64,000 bases of DNA from Aerococcaceae bacterium DSM 111176 (lineage in GTDB: Bacteria > Bacillota > Bacilli > Lactobacillales > Aerococcaceae). The stretch's first letter is position 1; each line of letters begins with the position of its first letter. A program made the position numbers and the translations under genes. This document shows, in pieces, positions 41,453 to 49,882 of the stretch. The DNA lies in contig JACBXN010000001.1 of the NCBI GenBank assembly GCA_015863215.1, positions 124,001-188,000 of the forward strand, in the 5' to 3' direction. The notes under the pieces were generated by a model, which saw nothing but the letters and a program-made list of their open reading frames with translations, was not told where the DNA came from and did not search any database.

Positions 41453-41887
41453 TTAAGCCTCCTCAAATGTGATTTTTTGATAGGGAATATGATTATTCTC
41501 GAGTAATTCGATTGCGTAATCGTCTACACGATAATCATTTTGATAATAAATGGCCGTAATTCCGGCTTGTATTAAAGATTTTGTACAATTTAAACAAGGA
41601 AAGTGTGTAACATAAGCAGCGGTATTTTTAGTTGTAATACCTTCTTTAGCACAATAGAGTAAGGCATTCATTTCGGCATGAATCGTCGCAATACAGTGAC
41701 CGTCACGCATGGTATGACCTATTTGAGAACAATGTGCATTACCTGATACAGATCCATTATACCCTGTTGAAACAATACGATTGTCTTGATTGACCAACAC
41801 ACAACCTACAAAAGCACGATCACAAGTTGAACGACTTGCGACCATTTCAGTAATTTCCATAAAATATTCTTGCCAAGATTTCCGCAT
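41453..41887 (-). CDS. comEB: Deoxycytidylate deaminase
   Basis: Converts dCMP to dUMP for thymidylate synthesis. 144 residues; zinc and proton-relay motifs HAEMNALLYC and PCLNC, and the family start WQEYFMEITEMVASRSTC. ATG 41887 follows GAGGAG; in-frame codons before it lack a site. First gene of the operon leading into the DUF1858/DUF438 pair, 4 bases away. Confidence 0.93.
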   Translation of the reverse strand: MRKSWQEYFMEITEMVASRSTCDRAFVGCVLVNQDNRIVSTGYNGSVSGNAHCSQIGHTMRDGHCIATIHAEMNALLYCAKEGITTKNTAAYVTHFPCLNCTKSLIQAGITAIYYQNDYRVDDYAIELLENNHIPYQKITFEEA

Positions 41888-42066
41888 TGCCACACTCCTC
41901 ATCTATTAGATTAGGAGTATTATAGCAGAAAAATGTATGAATATTACAAAACTTCCATAAATATGGCATAAAAACTCAATATTTATGTAAATAATTTATT
42001 TATGAGAAATTGTAGTGTATAATAACACTATAAGAATGCGCTTGCAAAAATTAGGAGGGATTTAAT

Positions 42067-42345
42067 ATGGGACAATCGATTTTAACAAATTTGGAATATG
42101 AGACAAAAATTTCACCCGGAGCTTATTTTCATTTACAAACCGACTGGTTTACGACGGATCAAGAAATTCAATCAATTATTATTGACCAAGATAATGTCTT
42201 CTCGAAAATATTATCTCTTTATCCAAAGGGATTTGTTTTATATTTAGAACAAACCCCAGATGGGAGTATTTACCGGACGAATTATCCACTTCATCTCAAG
42301 GAAGGGTCGGATGCTTACTTAGTAGATTGGAATTATGAGTATTAA
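42067..42345 (+). CDS. Hypothetical protein
   Basis: 92 residues, soluble, aromatic-rich (several Tyr, Phe and Trp), no motif that I recognise. It is probably real: AGGAGG lies 8 bases upstream, a TATAAT is at 42018-42023, and its own terminator follows. It is a single-gene unit between divergent comEB and pheA. Confidence 0.65.
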   Translation: MGQSILTNLEYETKISPGAYFHLQTDWFTTDQEIQSIIIDQDNVFSKILSLYPKGFVLYLEQTPDGSIYRTNYPLHLKEGSDAYLVDWNYEY

Positions 42346-42351
42346 TGTGTG

Positions 42352-42377
42352 GGACTAGTAAAGCTAGTCCTATTTTT
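42352..42377 (+). terminator. Terminator after the 92-residue gene
   Basis: GGACTAG/CTAGTCC stem with TATTTTTT. Confidence 0.75.
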
Positions 42378-42464
42378 TATAAAATGAGAAAATGATTAAA
42401 CTAACTTGTAATTCCTAAATGGGTTCACTAGAATAAGTATATTATTAGAAAGAGAGGTAATGCT

Positions 42465-43337
42465 ATGAAGGTTGGTTATTTGGGAATTCCCGGATCTTAT
42501 TCTGAAATGACAGCACTTGATTATGTCGATCGGAGTGCTAAATTAAGAGAGAGTGATAATGAACTTATCGGCTTTAATCAATTTGAAAAGATGATTAACG
42601 ATTTAGTAGAGGGTGAATTAGACTATGCCGTATTACCTGCTGAAAACTCAACAACGGGATTGATTTCAAGAGCCGTTGATTTATTACGTGGTGCGCCACT
42701 GATGATTATTGATGATGCTTATCAACCTGTCTCTCATACATTATGGGGATTACCAGGAGCTAAAATAGAATCATTAAAGCAAGTTTATTCACATCCTGAA
42801 GCATTGTCACAGTGTGATGAATTTTTCGAAGCACATCCTTATATAGAGGAACGAGAATACAGTAGTACAGCTCAGGCTGTAAAATTTATTAAGGAGTTAG
42901 GTGATCCATCAAATGGTGCTTTAGCTAGCCGCCGTGCTGGAGAATTGATTGGCTTAGAACCTTTAATGGATGATGTACAAACTGAAAATAATAATGCGAC
43001 ACGCTTTTATATCATCCGACATCAAGATAATGCGCCAAAAGAAGGGTCGCGCTTAATTTTACATGTGCAGACTAAACATGAGACAGGCGCTTTATCTAAG
43101 GTATTACAAGTATTTGATATTTTGAACTGTAACCTCGAATTACTAACCGCTCGTCCTATTCCAGGACGTGCCTTTGCTTATGGCTTTATCATTGAGATTG
43201 ATATGGGTCAAATGACAGAGAATGTCGATCTTTTATTAGCCATGATTCGCCAAGTAACAATTGACCATCAAGTGTTCGGTCAATTTACCCCCGATCATTA
43301 CCCTTTATCACAGAAAGATGATGATATTTATGACTAA
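42465..43337 (+). CDS. pheA: Prephenate dehydratase
   Basis: Turns prephenate into phenylpyruvate for Phe synthesis. 290 residues: catalytic domain (LGIPGSYSEMTALDY, ENSTTGLIS, and NNATRFYII with the conserved Thr-Arg-Phe) and a C-terminal ACT domain with the regulatory ESR-type region changed to NCNLELLTARP. It is overlapped by tyrA by 8 bases, so the two branch enzymes are coupled. AGAGAGGTA precedes ATG. Confidence 0.94.
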   Translation: MKVGYLGIPGSYSEMTALDYVDRSAKLRESDNELIGFNQFEKMINDLVEGELDYAVLPAENSTTGLISRAVDLLRGAPLMIIDDAYQPVSHTLWGLPGAKIESLKQVYSHPEALSQCDEFFEAHPYIEEREYSSTAQAVKFIKELGDPSNGALASRRAGELIGLEPLMDDVQTENNNATRFYIIRHQDNAPKEGSRLILHVQTKHETGALSKVLQVFDILNCNLELLTARPIPGRAFAYGFIIEIDMGQMTENVDLLLAMIRQVTIDHQVFGQFTPDHYPLSQKDDDIYD

Positions 43338-44208
43338 AATTGCCATTGTTGGTTTAGGTGTTGTAGGTGGATCTCTTGCAAAAGGACTCAAAGAAAATCC
43401 GGTTGCAGATGAGGAAGTATTAGCCATTGATATTAACCCTAAAACCATCGAAACAGCATTAGAACAAGGGGTTATTGACCGCGGAGAAACTGAAAATAAA
43501 ACCATTTTACAAGAAGCAGATATTGTTTTTATTTGTTTATATCCTAATGCTATGCGAGACTTTTTAGTGAATCATCAAGATGAATTTAAAAAAGGTGCCA
43601 TATTAACCGATGTTGTAGGGGTAAAACAAGCATTATTAAATCAAATTATTGATGTTATCCCGCCGCAAGTTGATTTTATCTTTGGTCATCCGATGGCTGG
43701 GCGTGAGAAAACAGGCTTTGATTTTGCCGATGCTAGAGTTTTAAAGGGTGCGAATTATTTACTCACTATTCGTCCTGAAAATACCCCAGAAAATATTGAG
43801 ACACTGTCTGCTATTATCCATCGTATCGGATTTAAACGGATTACTAATGTAACGCCTCAAAAGCATGATGATATGATTGCCTTTACGAGTCAATTAACGC
43901 ATGCGATTGCTGTCGCTTTGGTTAATTCAGATGATGATTATCAAGAAACTGTTAAATATGTGGGAGATTCTTACCGTGATTTAACGCGGATTGCAAAGAT
44001 AAATGAAAATTTATGGTCTGAGTTATTCATGACGAATAAAGAATCACTACTGCCAGTAATAGATCATTTCCAACAGGAATTAGATGCTATAAGGCAGGCA
44101 GTTGCAGATGAAGATAAAGAGGCACTGGAATCTATTTTTATCACTTCGACAAAGCGTCGTGAGTATTATGATGAGATGGATTTTAGAACAAAAGATAAGT
44201 TAAATTAA
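43330..44208 (+). CDS. tyrA: Prephenate dehydrogenase
   Basis: Oxidises prephenate to 4-hydroxyphenylpyruvate for Tyr synthesis. 292 residues with the NAD Rossmann loop VGLGVVGGSLAKGL, FGHPMAGREKTGF (catalytic His) and a helical dimer domain (FTSQLTHAIAVAL). No ACT domain is present. ATG 43330 lies within the pheA end; ATG 43318 would add four residues and cannot be ruled out. Confidence 0.93.
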   Translation: MTKIAIVGLGVVGGSLAKGLKENPVADEEVLAIDINPKTIETALEQGVIDRGETENKTILQEADIVFICLYPNAMRDFLVNHQDEFKKGAILTDVVGVKQALLNQIIDVIPPQVDFIFGHPMAGREKTGFDFADARVLKGANYLLTIRPENTPENIETLSAIIHRIGFKRITNVTPQKHDDMIAFTSQLTHAIAVALVNSDDDYQETVKYVGDSYRDLTRIAKINENLWSELFMTNKESLLPVIDHFQQELDAIRQAVADEDKEALESIFITSTKRREYYDEMDFRTKDKLN

Positions 44209-44211
44209 AGA

Positions 44212-44246
44212 GTACTGCTCCAGTAAATAATCAACTGGAGCAGTAC
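44212..44246. terminator. Bidirectional terminator (tyrA / aroQ)
   Basis: Perfect 13-bp inverted repeat GTACTGCTCCAGT/ACTGGAGCAGTAC with only modest T tracts on either side. Confidence 0.7.
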
Positions 44247-44258
44247 ACTTTAATATTT

Positions 44259-44687
44259 TTATCTATTTTGTAAGGCTAGGATGCCTAAAATATATGATTC
44301 CTTACCAAAACCAGAAATTTGGCCAATACATGCTGGCGCGATAACAGATGTATGCCGGAATGTTTCACGTTGGTGGATGGCTGATAAATGAACTTCAACA
44401 GTTGGAACAGGAATTCCAGATATAGCATCGTGGATCGCATAAGAGTAATGCGTGAAAGCACCTGCATTAATCACGATACCGTCATAGTTATCAAAATGCG
44501 ATTCTTGAATTTGATCGATGATATCTCCCTCGTGATTACTCTGGAAGAAAGTGACCTCGATATCTGTTTCCTCGCAATAAGTTTCAATGTAATCATTGAT
44601 ATCAGATAATGTTTCCCCACCGTACACTTCGGGTTCTCTTAAACCGAGTAAATTTAAATTAGGACCGTTAATTATTTTTAATTTCAT
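44259..44687 (-). CDS. aroQ: 3-Dehydroquinate dehydratase, type II
   Basis: Third shikimate step. 142 residues, typical of the small dodecameric type II enzyme: NGPNLNLLGLREPEVYG with the catalytic Tyr, INAGAFTHYSYAI, and VHLSAIHQRETFRHTSV. ATG 44687 lies one base after the aroK stop with AGGTG upstream; an in-frame GTG nine bases earlier overlaps aroK. Confidence 0.95.
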   Translation of the reverse strand: MKLKIINGPNLNLLGLREPEVYGGETLSDINDYIETYCEETDIEVTFFQSNHEGDIIDQIQESHFDNYDGIVINAGAFTHYSYAIHDAISGIPVPTVEVHLSAIHQRETFRHTSVIAPACIGQISGFGKESYILGILALQNR

Positions 44688-44688
44688 A

Positions 44689-45201
44689 TTAAGCACCTGC
44701 TACCTTTTGTATGATGCGATCAATTTCTTCTAGTAAGTCATCAAATTCGCCATCATTTTTAATTTGATAGTCACTATGTTCTTGATATAAAGCATAACGT
44801 TCTTCATACATTTGGTCTAATTTAGCATGGCTGTCGTCTTCACCCTCTAACAATGGACGGCCATCAACGTTGATATTTTCTTTGATTGTTTCTAGTGGAC
44901 GATCAATAAAAATCAGTACACCATTCTCCTTCAGGAGGGCCACATTTTCTTCGCGTAATATTGTACCGCCACCGGTTGCAATGATTTGACCTGAACGTTT
45001 GCTAACCTCTTTGGTAATACCAGTTTCCTGGTCGCGGAAATACTCTTCGCCCTTTTCAAACATTTCAGGAATAGTTTCCCCAGAAAAGCTGACGACCGCT
45101 TCGTCTAGGTCAATAAATGGGTAGCGCAAATGATTGGCAATAACACGCCCTGCTGTTGATTTCCCACTACCAGTCATACCAATTAAGACAATATTTTTCA
45201 T
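44689..45201 (-). CDS. aroK: Shikimate kinase
   Basis: Phosphorylates shikimate. 170 residues; P-loop GMTGSGKSTAGRVIA, shikimate Asp in FIDLDE, GGGTIL and the lid RPLLEG. Start overlaps the aroE stop by 4 bases. Middle gene of aroE-aroK-aroQ. Confidence 0.95.
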   Translation of the reverse strand: MKNIVLIGMTGSGKSTAGRVIANHLRYPFIDLDEAVVSFSGETIPEMFEKGEEYFRDQETGITKEVSKRSGQIIATGGGTILREENVALLKENGVLIFIDRPLETIKENINVDGRPLLEGEDDSHAKLDQMYEERYALYQEHSDYQIKNDGEFDDLLEEIDRIIQKVAGA

Positions 45202-46004
45202 TGATTTAATACCTCTTTCACTCGTGTGCGAATTCGTTTGATCGCATCATCATTAATTATAATTTCTTCCCAAATTTCTACCGATTTAATGGCTTGTCCA
45301 ATTAACATATCAAGTCCATTGATCGTTTGTTTGTTTTGATCATTTCCATACGATAAAAATTTAGTTATGGCAGGATTATAAGTCATATCAAACAAGTAAT
45401 CAAAATTTTGAACTACGTCAGGTGATACAGGCGAAGCATCAACATTAGGATGCATCCCGATAGGCGTTCCATTGATTAAAATATCGCCTTTAGTATTAGC
45501 TAAGTCGTCGTAATCAATGCGGTTGAATGGATCGTCGTGAGGTTGATTTTTATTACGGGTAACAATCGTTACCGAAGCAGCATGATTATCTTGAATATAG
45601 TGTGCCGCTGTTATAGATGCTCCACCTGAACCTAAAATATAAACAGTCTTATCTTTAATATCCCACCCATTCACCTCAAAAGAAAAGCCAACACCATCGT
45701 AATCTGTATTATAACCTTTTATCTGACCATCTGATAGTTTTAAAGTATTCACTGCATTTAACCGTGTCGCTAATTCAGATAGTTCATCGATATAAAGGAA
45801 GAATTGTTTCTTATAAGGAATCGTCACATTAGCGCCTCCAATATCTAAGACTTTCATTCCTGCAATGGCATCTTTGAGTTGATTCTCCTCTAATTGTCTT
45901 GCACGATAACTTGCATTGATATTAGCCTCTTCATAGATAATTTTATGTAATTGTGGAGAGAAACTATGACCAACGGGATGACCGAATAATAAGTAAAAAT
46001 TCAT
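45198..46004 (-). CDS. aroE: Shikimate dehydrogenase
   Basis: NADPH-dependent fourth step of the shikimate pathway. 268 residues: LLFGHPVGHSFSPQLHK, the catalytic Lys in NVTIPYKKQF, NTDYDGVGF, and the nucleotide loop LGSGGAS. Read away from the aroF operon leader; its own upstream region (46005-46100) has a TATAAT on the minus strand at 46041-46046. Confidence 0.95.
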   Translation of the reverse strand: MNFYLLFGHPVGHSFSPQLHKIIYEEANINASYRARQLEENQLKDAIAGMKVLDIGGANVTIPYKKQFFLYIDELSELATRLNAVNTLKLSDGQIKGYNTDYDGVGFSFEVNGWDIKDKTVYILGSGGASITAAHYIQDNHAASVTIVTRNKNQPHDDPFNRIDYDDLANTKGDILINGTPIGMHPNVDASPVSPDVVQNFDYLFDMTYNPAITKFLSYGNDQNKQTINGLDMLIGQAIKSVEIWEEIIINDDAIKRIRTRVKEVLNQ

Positions 46005-46160
46005 GACTGGCCTCTTTCTTATGTTTAGTAAATTTTCTCCATTATACTATAAAGCGATTGAAGATTAATAATATTTTAAAATTATGAGATTAAAAAGAGG
46101 GTAAATGGAGGGTTTGATAACAAAAAAGATGAGAAAGATTAAAAGTTTTCTAATTTCATA

Positions 46161-46189
46161 TTGACAAAATGGATTAGCTACTCTATGAT
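46161..46189 (+). promoter_or_regulatory. Promoter of the aroF-aroB-aroA-aroC operon
   Basis: Perfect TTGACA (46161-46166), 17 bp, TATGAT (46184-46189). Start near 46196, giving a leader of about 270 nt. Confidence 0.85.
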
Positions 46190-46222
46190 AGTCGTAACAC
46201 ATTAATTCAGGAGGAAAATAGA

Positions 46223-46288
46223 ATGTTACAAACAATCACAACCCCTCAATTGAATACTTATTTTACTTTTTGGTTTTTTAACAGTTAA
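46223..46288 (+). CDS. Aromatic-residue leader peptide
   Basis: A 21-codon open frame with a strong GGAGG site (46210-46214) eight bases before ATG. Its second half reads Tyr-Phe-Thr-Phe-Trp-Phe-Phe-Asn-Ser-stop: six of seven consecutive codons 46259-46279 are aromatic. It is followed by alternative hairpins and a terminator, then the aromatic biosynthesis operon. This is the layout of a ribosome-mediated attenuator that senses charged tRNA-Phe/Tyr/Trp. No function beyond stalling is expected for the peptide. Confidence 0.85.
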   Translation: MLQTITTPQLNTYFTFWFFNS

Positions 46289-46321
46289 TCTGTGGAAGCT
46301 AAAAAGTATTTAGTGTGTCAA

Positions 46322-46431
46322 GCTCCTCAGATTGTAAAAAACAATCGAATGGAGCCCATTCTAAGCAATTAGAACTCTATGAGCCTTTAAGGAGCTACAT
46401 TCGATCAGTAGATTTGAATGTAGCTTTTTTT
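46322..46431 (+). promoter_or_regulatory. Attenuator of the aro operon
   Basis: Protector hairpin: GCTCC...GATTGT (46322-46335) with ACAATC...GGAGC (46341-46355). Antiterminator: 46344-46355 pairs with 46394-46405 (11 of 12 positions). Terminator: AGCTACATTC (46393-46402) with GAATGTAGCT (46416-46425) and a T run. The three pairings are mutually exclusive in the 1:2, 2:3, 3:4 manner. An extra pairing of the leader-peptide codons (46253-46271) with 46301-46310 may couple ribosome position to the switch. Confidence 0.75.
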
Positions 46432-46465
46432 GTCGAAGTTTTTATAAAAGAAAGGAATTTATAAT

Positions 46466-47497
46466 ATGATTATTGTATTTCGCAGACGAGCAACAGCAGA
46501 AGACGTTAATGAGGTTATCAAACTTGCTGAATCTTTTGGTGTAGAATCACATATGATTGAAGGACAGGGCCGTAATGTTATTGGTTTAGTTGGAGACACA
46601 GCAAAGATCGACCCACTTAGAATTAAAGCGTTAGATAATATTGCGGAGGTAGTACGTGTATCAGCACCTTACAAATTAGCTAACCGTGCTTTCCATCCTG
46701 ACAATACTCAAATTGAAGTACGTGGACAAATTATTGGTGGTAAAGAATTAGCAATTATGGCAGGACCTTGTTCTGTTGAAGGTGAAGAGCATATGGTTAT
46801 GATGGCGCAACGTATGAAAGCTGCTGGAGCAAACTTCATTCGTGGTGGAGCATTCAAACCTCGTTCATCACCATACTCATTCCAAGGTTTAGGGGTAAAA
46901 GGTTTAGAACATTTAGTTAAAGCGCGTGAAGCAACAGGTTTACCCATTGTTACTGAGTTAATGTCAACAGAACATTTAGACGTTGTGGTTGAGATGGCTG
47001 ATATGATTCAAATTGGTGCTCGTAATATGCAAAACTTTGATTTACTTAAAGAAATCGGTAAAACAAAAACACCGATTTTACTAAAACGTGGTTTAACAGC
47101 AACTTACGAAGAATGGCTTATGTCAGCGGAATACATTATGTCTGAAGGAAATCCAAATGTTATTTTATGTGAGCGTGGTATTCGTACTTACGAACCGGAA
47201 ACACGTAACACATTAGATATTCAAGCAGTTCCTGTTATTAAGCAAAAGTCTCATTTACCAATTATCGTTGACCCAAGTCACGCGGCAGGTATGGACTGGT
47301 TAGTAGCAGCAGGTGCTCGTGCTGGGGTTGCGGCTGGAGCAGATGGACTGATGATTGAAACACATAATGAACCAGAAAAAGCATGGTCAGATGGTCAACA
47401 ATGTTTAACTCCGGATGAATTTGCTGATGTCATGGCTCAATTAAGTAAAATTGCTGAAGCAGTTGATCGTACGATGCCTGAAGTAAAAGAGGGATAA
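46466..47497 (+). CDS. aroF: 3-Deoxy-7-phosphoheptulonate synthase
   Basis: Commits PEP and erythrose-4-phosphate to the shikimate pathway. 343 residues: N-terminal ferredoxin-like regulatory domain (about 1-70; MIIVFRRRATAEDVNEVI) and a type I-beta barrel (MAGPCSVEGEEHM, RGGAFKPRSSPYSFQG, KRGL, VDPSHAAG). The extra domain resembles the Thermotoga enzyme, which is inhibited by Tyr/Phe. First gene of the operon; AAAGGAAT precedes ATG. Confidence 0.95.
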   Translation: MIIVFRRRATAEDVNEVIKLAESFGVESHMIEGQGRNVIGLVGDTAKIDPLRIKALDNIAEVVRVSAPYKLANRAFHPDNTQIEVRGQIIGGKELAIMAGPCSVEGEEHMVMMAQRMKAAGANFIRGGAFKPRSSPYSFQGLGVKGLEHLVKAREATGLPIVTELMSTEHLDVVVEMADMIQIGARNMQNFDLLKEIGKTKTPILLKRGLTATYEEWLMSAEYIMSEGNPNVILCERGIRTYEPETRNTLDIQAVPVIKQKSHLPIIVDPSHAAGMDWLVAAGARAGVAAGADGLMIETHNEPEKAWSDGQQCLTPDEFADVMAQLSKIAEAVDRTMPEVKEG

Positions 47498-47498
47498 T

Positions 47499-48578
47499 AT
47501 GGAACATCTAAATATCCAGTTATCAGGACATGTGACTGATTATGATATTAAGATTGAAGCCGGATTATTAGACCAATTAGGTCAAGAAATCCAAGCAGTT
47601 TATCAAGGGAAACGGATTTTTATTTTAACGGATGAGAATGTTGATCGTTATTACGGTGAATCTGTCACAAATCAACTCGCTGCGGCCAATTTTCAAGTAC
47701 GAAAAATGGTTGTTCCAGCGGGTGAATCATCGAAACATATAGATAATTTAGATGGTATTTACGCTGAAATGATTGATTTTAAACTGTCTCGGGGTGATTT
47801 ACTCATTGCCTTAGGTGGTGGTGTGATTGGGGATTTGGCAGGTTATGTGGCAGCGAGTTATTTACGCGGCATTCCCTTTGTCCAGATACCTACTACTCTA
47901 CTTGCTCAAGTCGATTCATCTGTCGGCGGCAAGGTAGCAGTTGATTTAACACAAGGGAAAAACTTGGTTGGTGCCTTTTATCATCCTAAAAAAGTAATTA
48001 TTGATCCTAATGTCCTAAATACATTAACGGACCGTGCCTTTAGTGATGGAATGGCTGAAGTGATTAAATATGGTGCGATTTTTGACCGTGAGCTATTTGA
48101 ATTTATTAAAACAAATGCTTCAAGGGAACAAATGATGGCACATATTGATCAGATTATTTACCGTTCATGTGAATTAAAAGCAATCGTCGTTAGGGAAGAT
48201 GAGTTAGATACCGGTCAACGGATGTTGCTTAATTTTGGTCATACATTAGGGCATGCGATTGAAGCTTATTATCAGTATGAATTGTATACCCATGGTCAAG
48301 GTGTTGCGATTGGGATGGTTACGATTACTCAATTAGCAGAAGATAAAGGGGTTACTCCTCGTGGGACTGCAGCAGAAATTGCACAGCTATGCGAGCAGTT
48401 TAATTTACCTACTGCAATTAATAAACCAGCTGATTATGTTGAAATTTTAAAGTTATTGAGTACAGATAAAAAGAATTTAAATGGTCAACTCAATATTATT
48501 TTACTTGAAACATTGGGGAATGCGGTAGTTTATCCAACAACGACTGAATTTTTCAATACATTATTAGAGGAGGCGTAG
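47499..48578 (+). CDS. aroB: 3-Dehydroquinate synthase
   Basis: Second shikimate enzyme, NAD- and metal-dependent. 359 residues with GGGVIGDLAGYVAASYLRG, IPTTLLAQVDSSVGGKVAVD, and the zinc ligand region NFGHTLGHAIE. It begins one base after the aroF stop. Confidence 0.96.
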   Translation: MEHLNIQLSGHVTDYDIKIEAGLLDQLGQEIQAVYQGKRIFILTDENVDRYYGESVTNQLAAANFQVRKMVVPAGESSKHIDNLDGIYAEMIDFKLSRGDLLIALGGGVIGDLAGYVAASYLRGIPFVQIPTTLLAQVDSSVGGKVAVDLTQGKNLVGAFYHPKKVIIDPNVLNTLTDRAFSDGMAEVIKYGAIFDRELFEFIKTNASREQMMAHIDQIIYRSCELKAIVVREDELDTGQRMLLNFGHTLGHAIEAYYQYELYTHGQGVAIGMVTITQLAEDKGVTPRGTAAEIAQLCEQFNLPTAINKPADYVEILKLLSTDKKNLNGQLNIILLETLGNAVVYPTTTEFFNTLLEEA

Positions 48579-48580
48579 CA

Positions 48581-49882
48581 ATGGATGTATTTATTCAACC
48601 GACCAAATTATCGGGGACAGTACTTGTGCCTCCTTCAAAATCGATGGCGCACCGTGCGATTATTGCAGCAGCATTGGCTGATGGCGAGAGTATTGTGCAT
48701 AATATCCAACTATCGGATGACATTAAAGCAACACTCAGTGCAATTGAAGCACTGGGTGCAACGGTTCAAACAAAGGAAGATGGCGACCGTTTAGTCGTCA
48801 CGATTCAAGGAATTGACCGGACAAAAACAGTTGCCAAACGTGAAATCGATGCAATTGAATCAGGGTCGACATTACGTTTTATGATTCCTATTTCAACCTT
48901 GGTAAAGGGAGAAACAGTATTCCGTGGACGTGGGAAATTAGGTATACGACCTTTGGATACGTATAGTGAAATTTATGCTGATCAAGGTTTAACCTTTGAT
49001 TTAGTCAGCCAAATACCATTGGAATTACAGACAGCTGGTGAATTGACGAGTGGAACTTACCAAATGGTTGGAAATGTATCAAGTCAATTTATTACAGGTA
49101 TGTTGTATACATTACCTTTACTCGAAGGTGATTCAAAGATTGAAATTACGACACCTCTGGAATCGATTGGTTATATTGATTTGACACTAGATGTGCTCCG
49201 TCAATTTGGTATTAAAATTGATTATGATGCGGATGAAAATGTCTTTCATATTCCGGGGAATCAACAATACCTTGCTCGTGAATACACGGTTGAGGGTGAT
49301 TATTCTCAGGCAGCATTCTTCTTAGCAGCTGGAGCATTGGGTAATGATGTCACTTTAACGGGATTACTCAGTGATTCGGATCAAGGTGACCGTGAAATGG
49401 TCGATATTTTAGAACGCATGGGTTGTGTTATTTCGGATGAAAATGGTGAAATCCGTGTAGATGGGTCAAATTTACATGGAGATTTAACGATTGACGGATC
49501 ACAAATACCGGATATCATTCCGATTTTATCAACGGTTTGTGCATTAGCTCCTGGTAAGACAATTATCGAAAACTTAGAACGTTTGAAAATTAAAGAAAGT
49601 GATCGATTGGAAGCAACGCGTAAAGAATTAGCTACAATCGGAGCTGATATTGAGGTGGTAGGTGATTCCCTTCATATTCAAGGTGTCAAAGAATTAAAGG
49701 GAGACGCTACAACATGGAGTCATAAAGATCACCGAATTGCGATGATGTTGGGTATTGCTAGCACGGTGTGCTTGGAACCAATTGTTGTCACAGACGGTGA
49801 ATGTGTGAATAAATCTTACCCAACATTTTGGCAAGATTTTACAAAATTAGGAGGTCGAATCGATGAGCGGAACATGGGGTAA
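48581..49882 (+). CDS. aroA: EPSP synthase (3-phosphoshikimate 1-carboxyvinyltransferase)
   Basis: Joins PEP to shikimate-3-phosphate. 433 residues; PPSKSMAHRAIIAAALADG, the SGSTLRFMIP loop, SSQFITGMLY, and LKIKESDRL near the C-terminal domain. The N-terminal sequence is of the class II type often tolerant to glyphosate. It overlaps aroC by 20 bases. Confidence 0.95.
   Translation: MDVFIQPTKLSGTVLVPPSKSMAHRAIIAAALADGESIVHNIQLSDDIKATLSAIEALGATVQTKEDGDRLVVTIQGIDRTKTVAKREIDAIESGSTLRFMIPISTLVKGETVFRGRGKLGIRPLDTYSEIYADQGLTFDLVSQIPLELQTAGELTSGTYQMVGNVSSQFITGMLYTLPLLEGDSKIEITTPLESIGYIDLTLDVLRQFGIKIDYDADENVFHIPGNQQYLAREYTVEGDYSQAAFFLAAGALGNDVTLTGLLSDSDQGDREMVDILERMGCVISDENGEIRVDGSNLHGDLTIDGSQIPDIIPILSTVCALAPGKTIIENLERLKIKESDRLEATRKELATIGADIEVVGDSLHIQGVKELKGDATTWSHKDHRIAMMLGIASTVCLEPIVVTDGECVNKSYPTFWQDFTKLGGRIDERNMG

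Noticed and set aside
46322-46431. T-box riboswitch in front of aroF
   Set aside because: No GGTGG-x-ACCGCG-type T-box core or AGAGA stem I motif is present, in contrast to the metQ leader.
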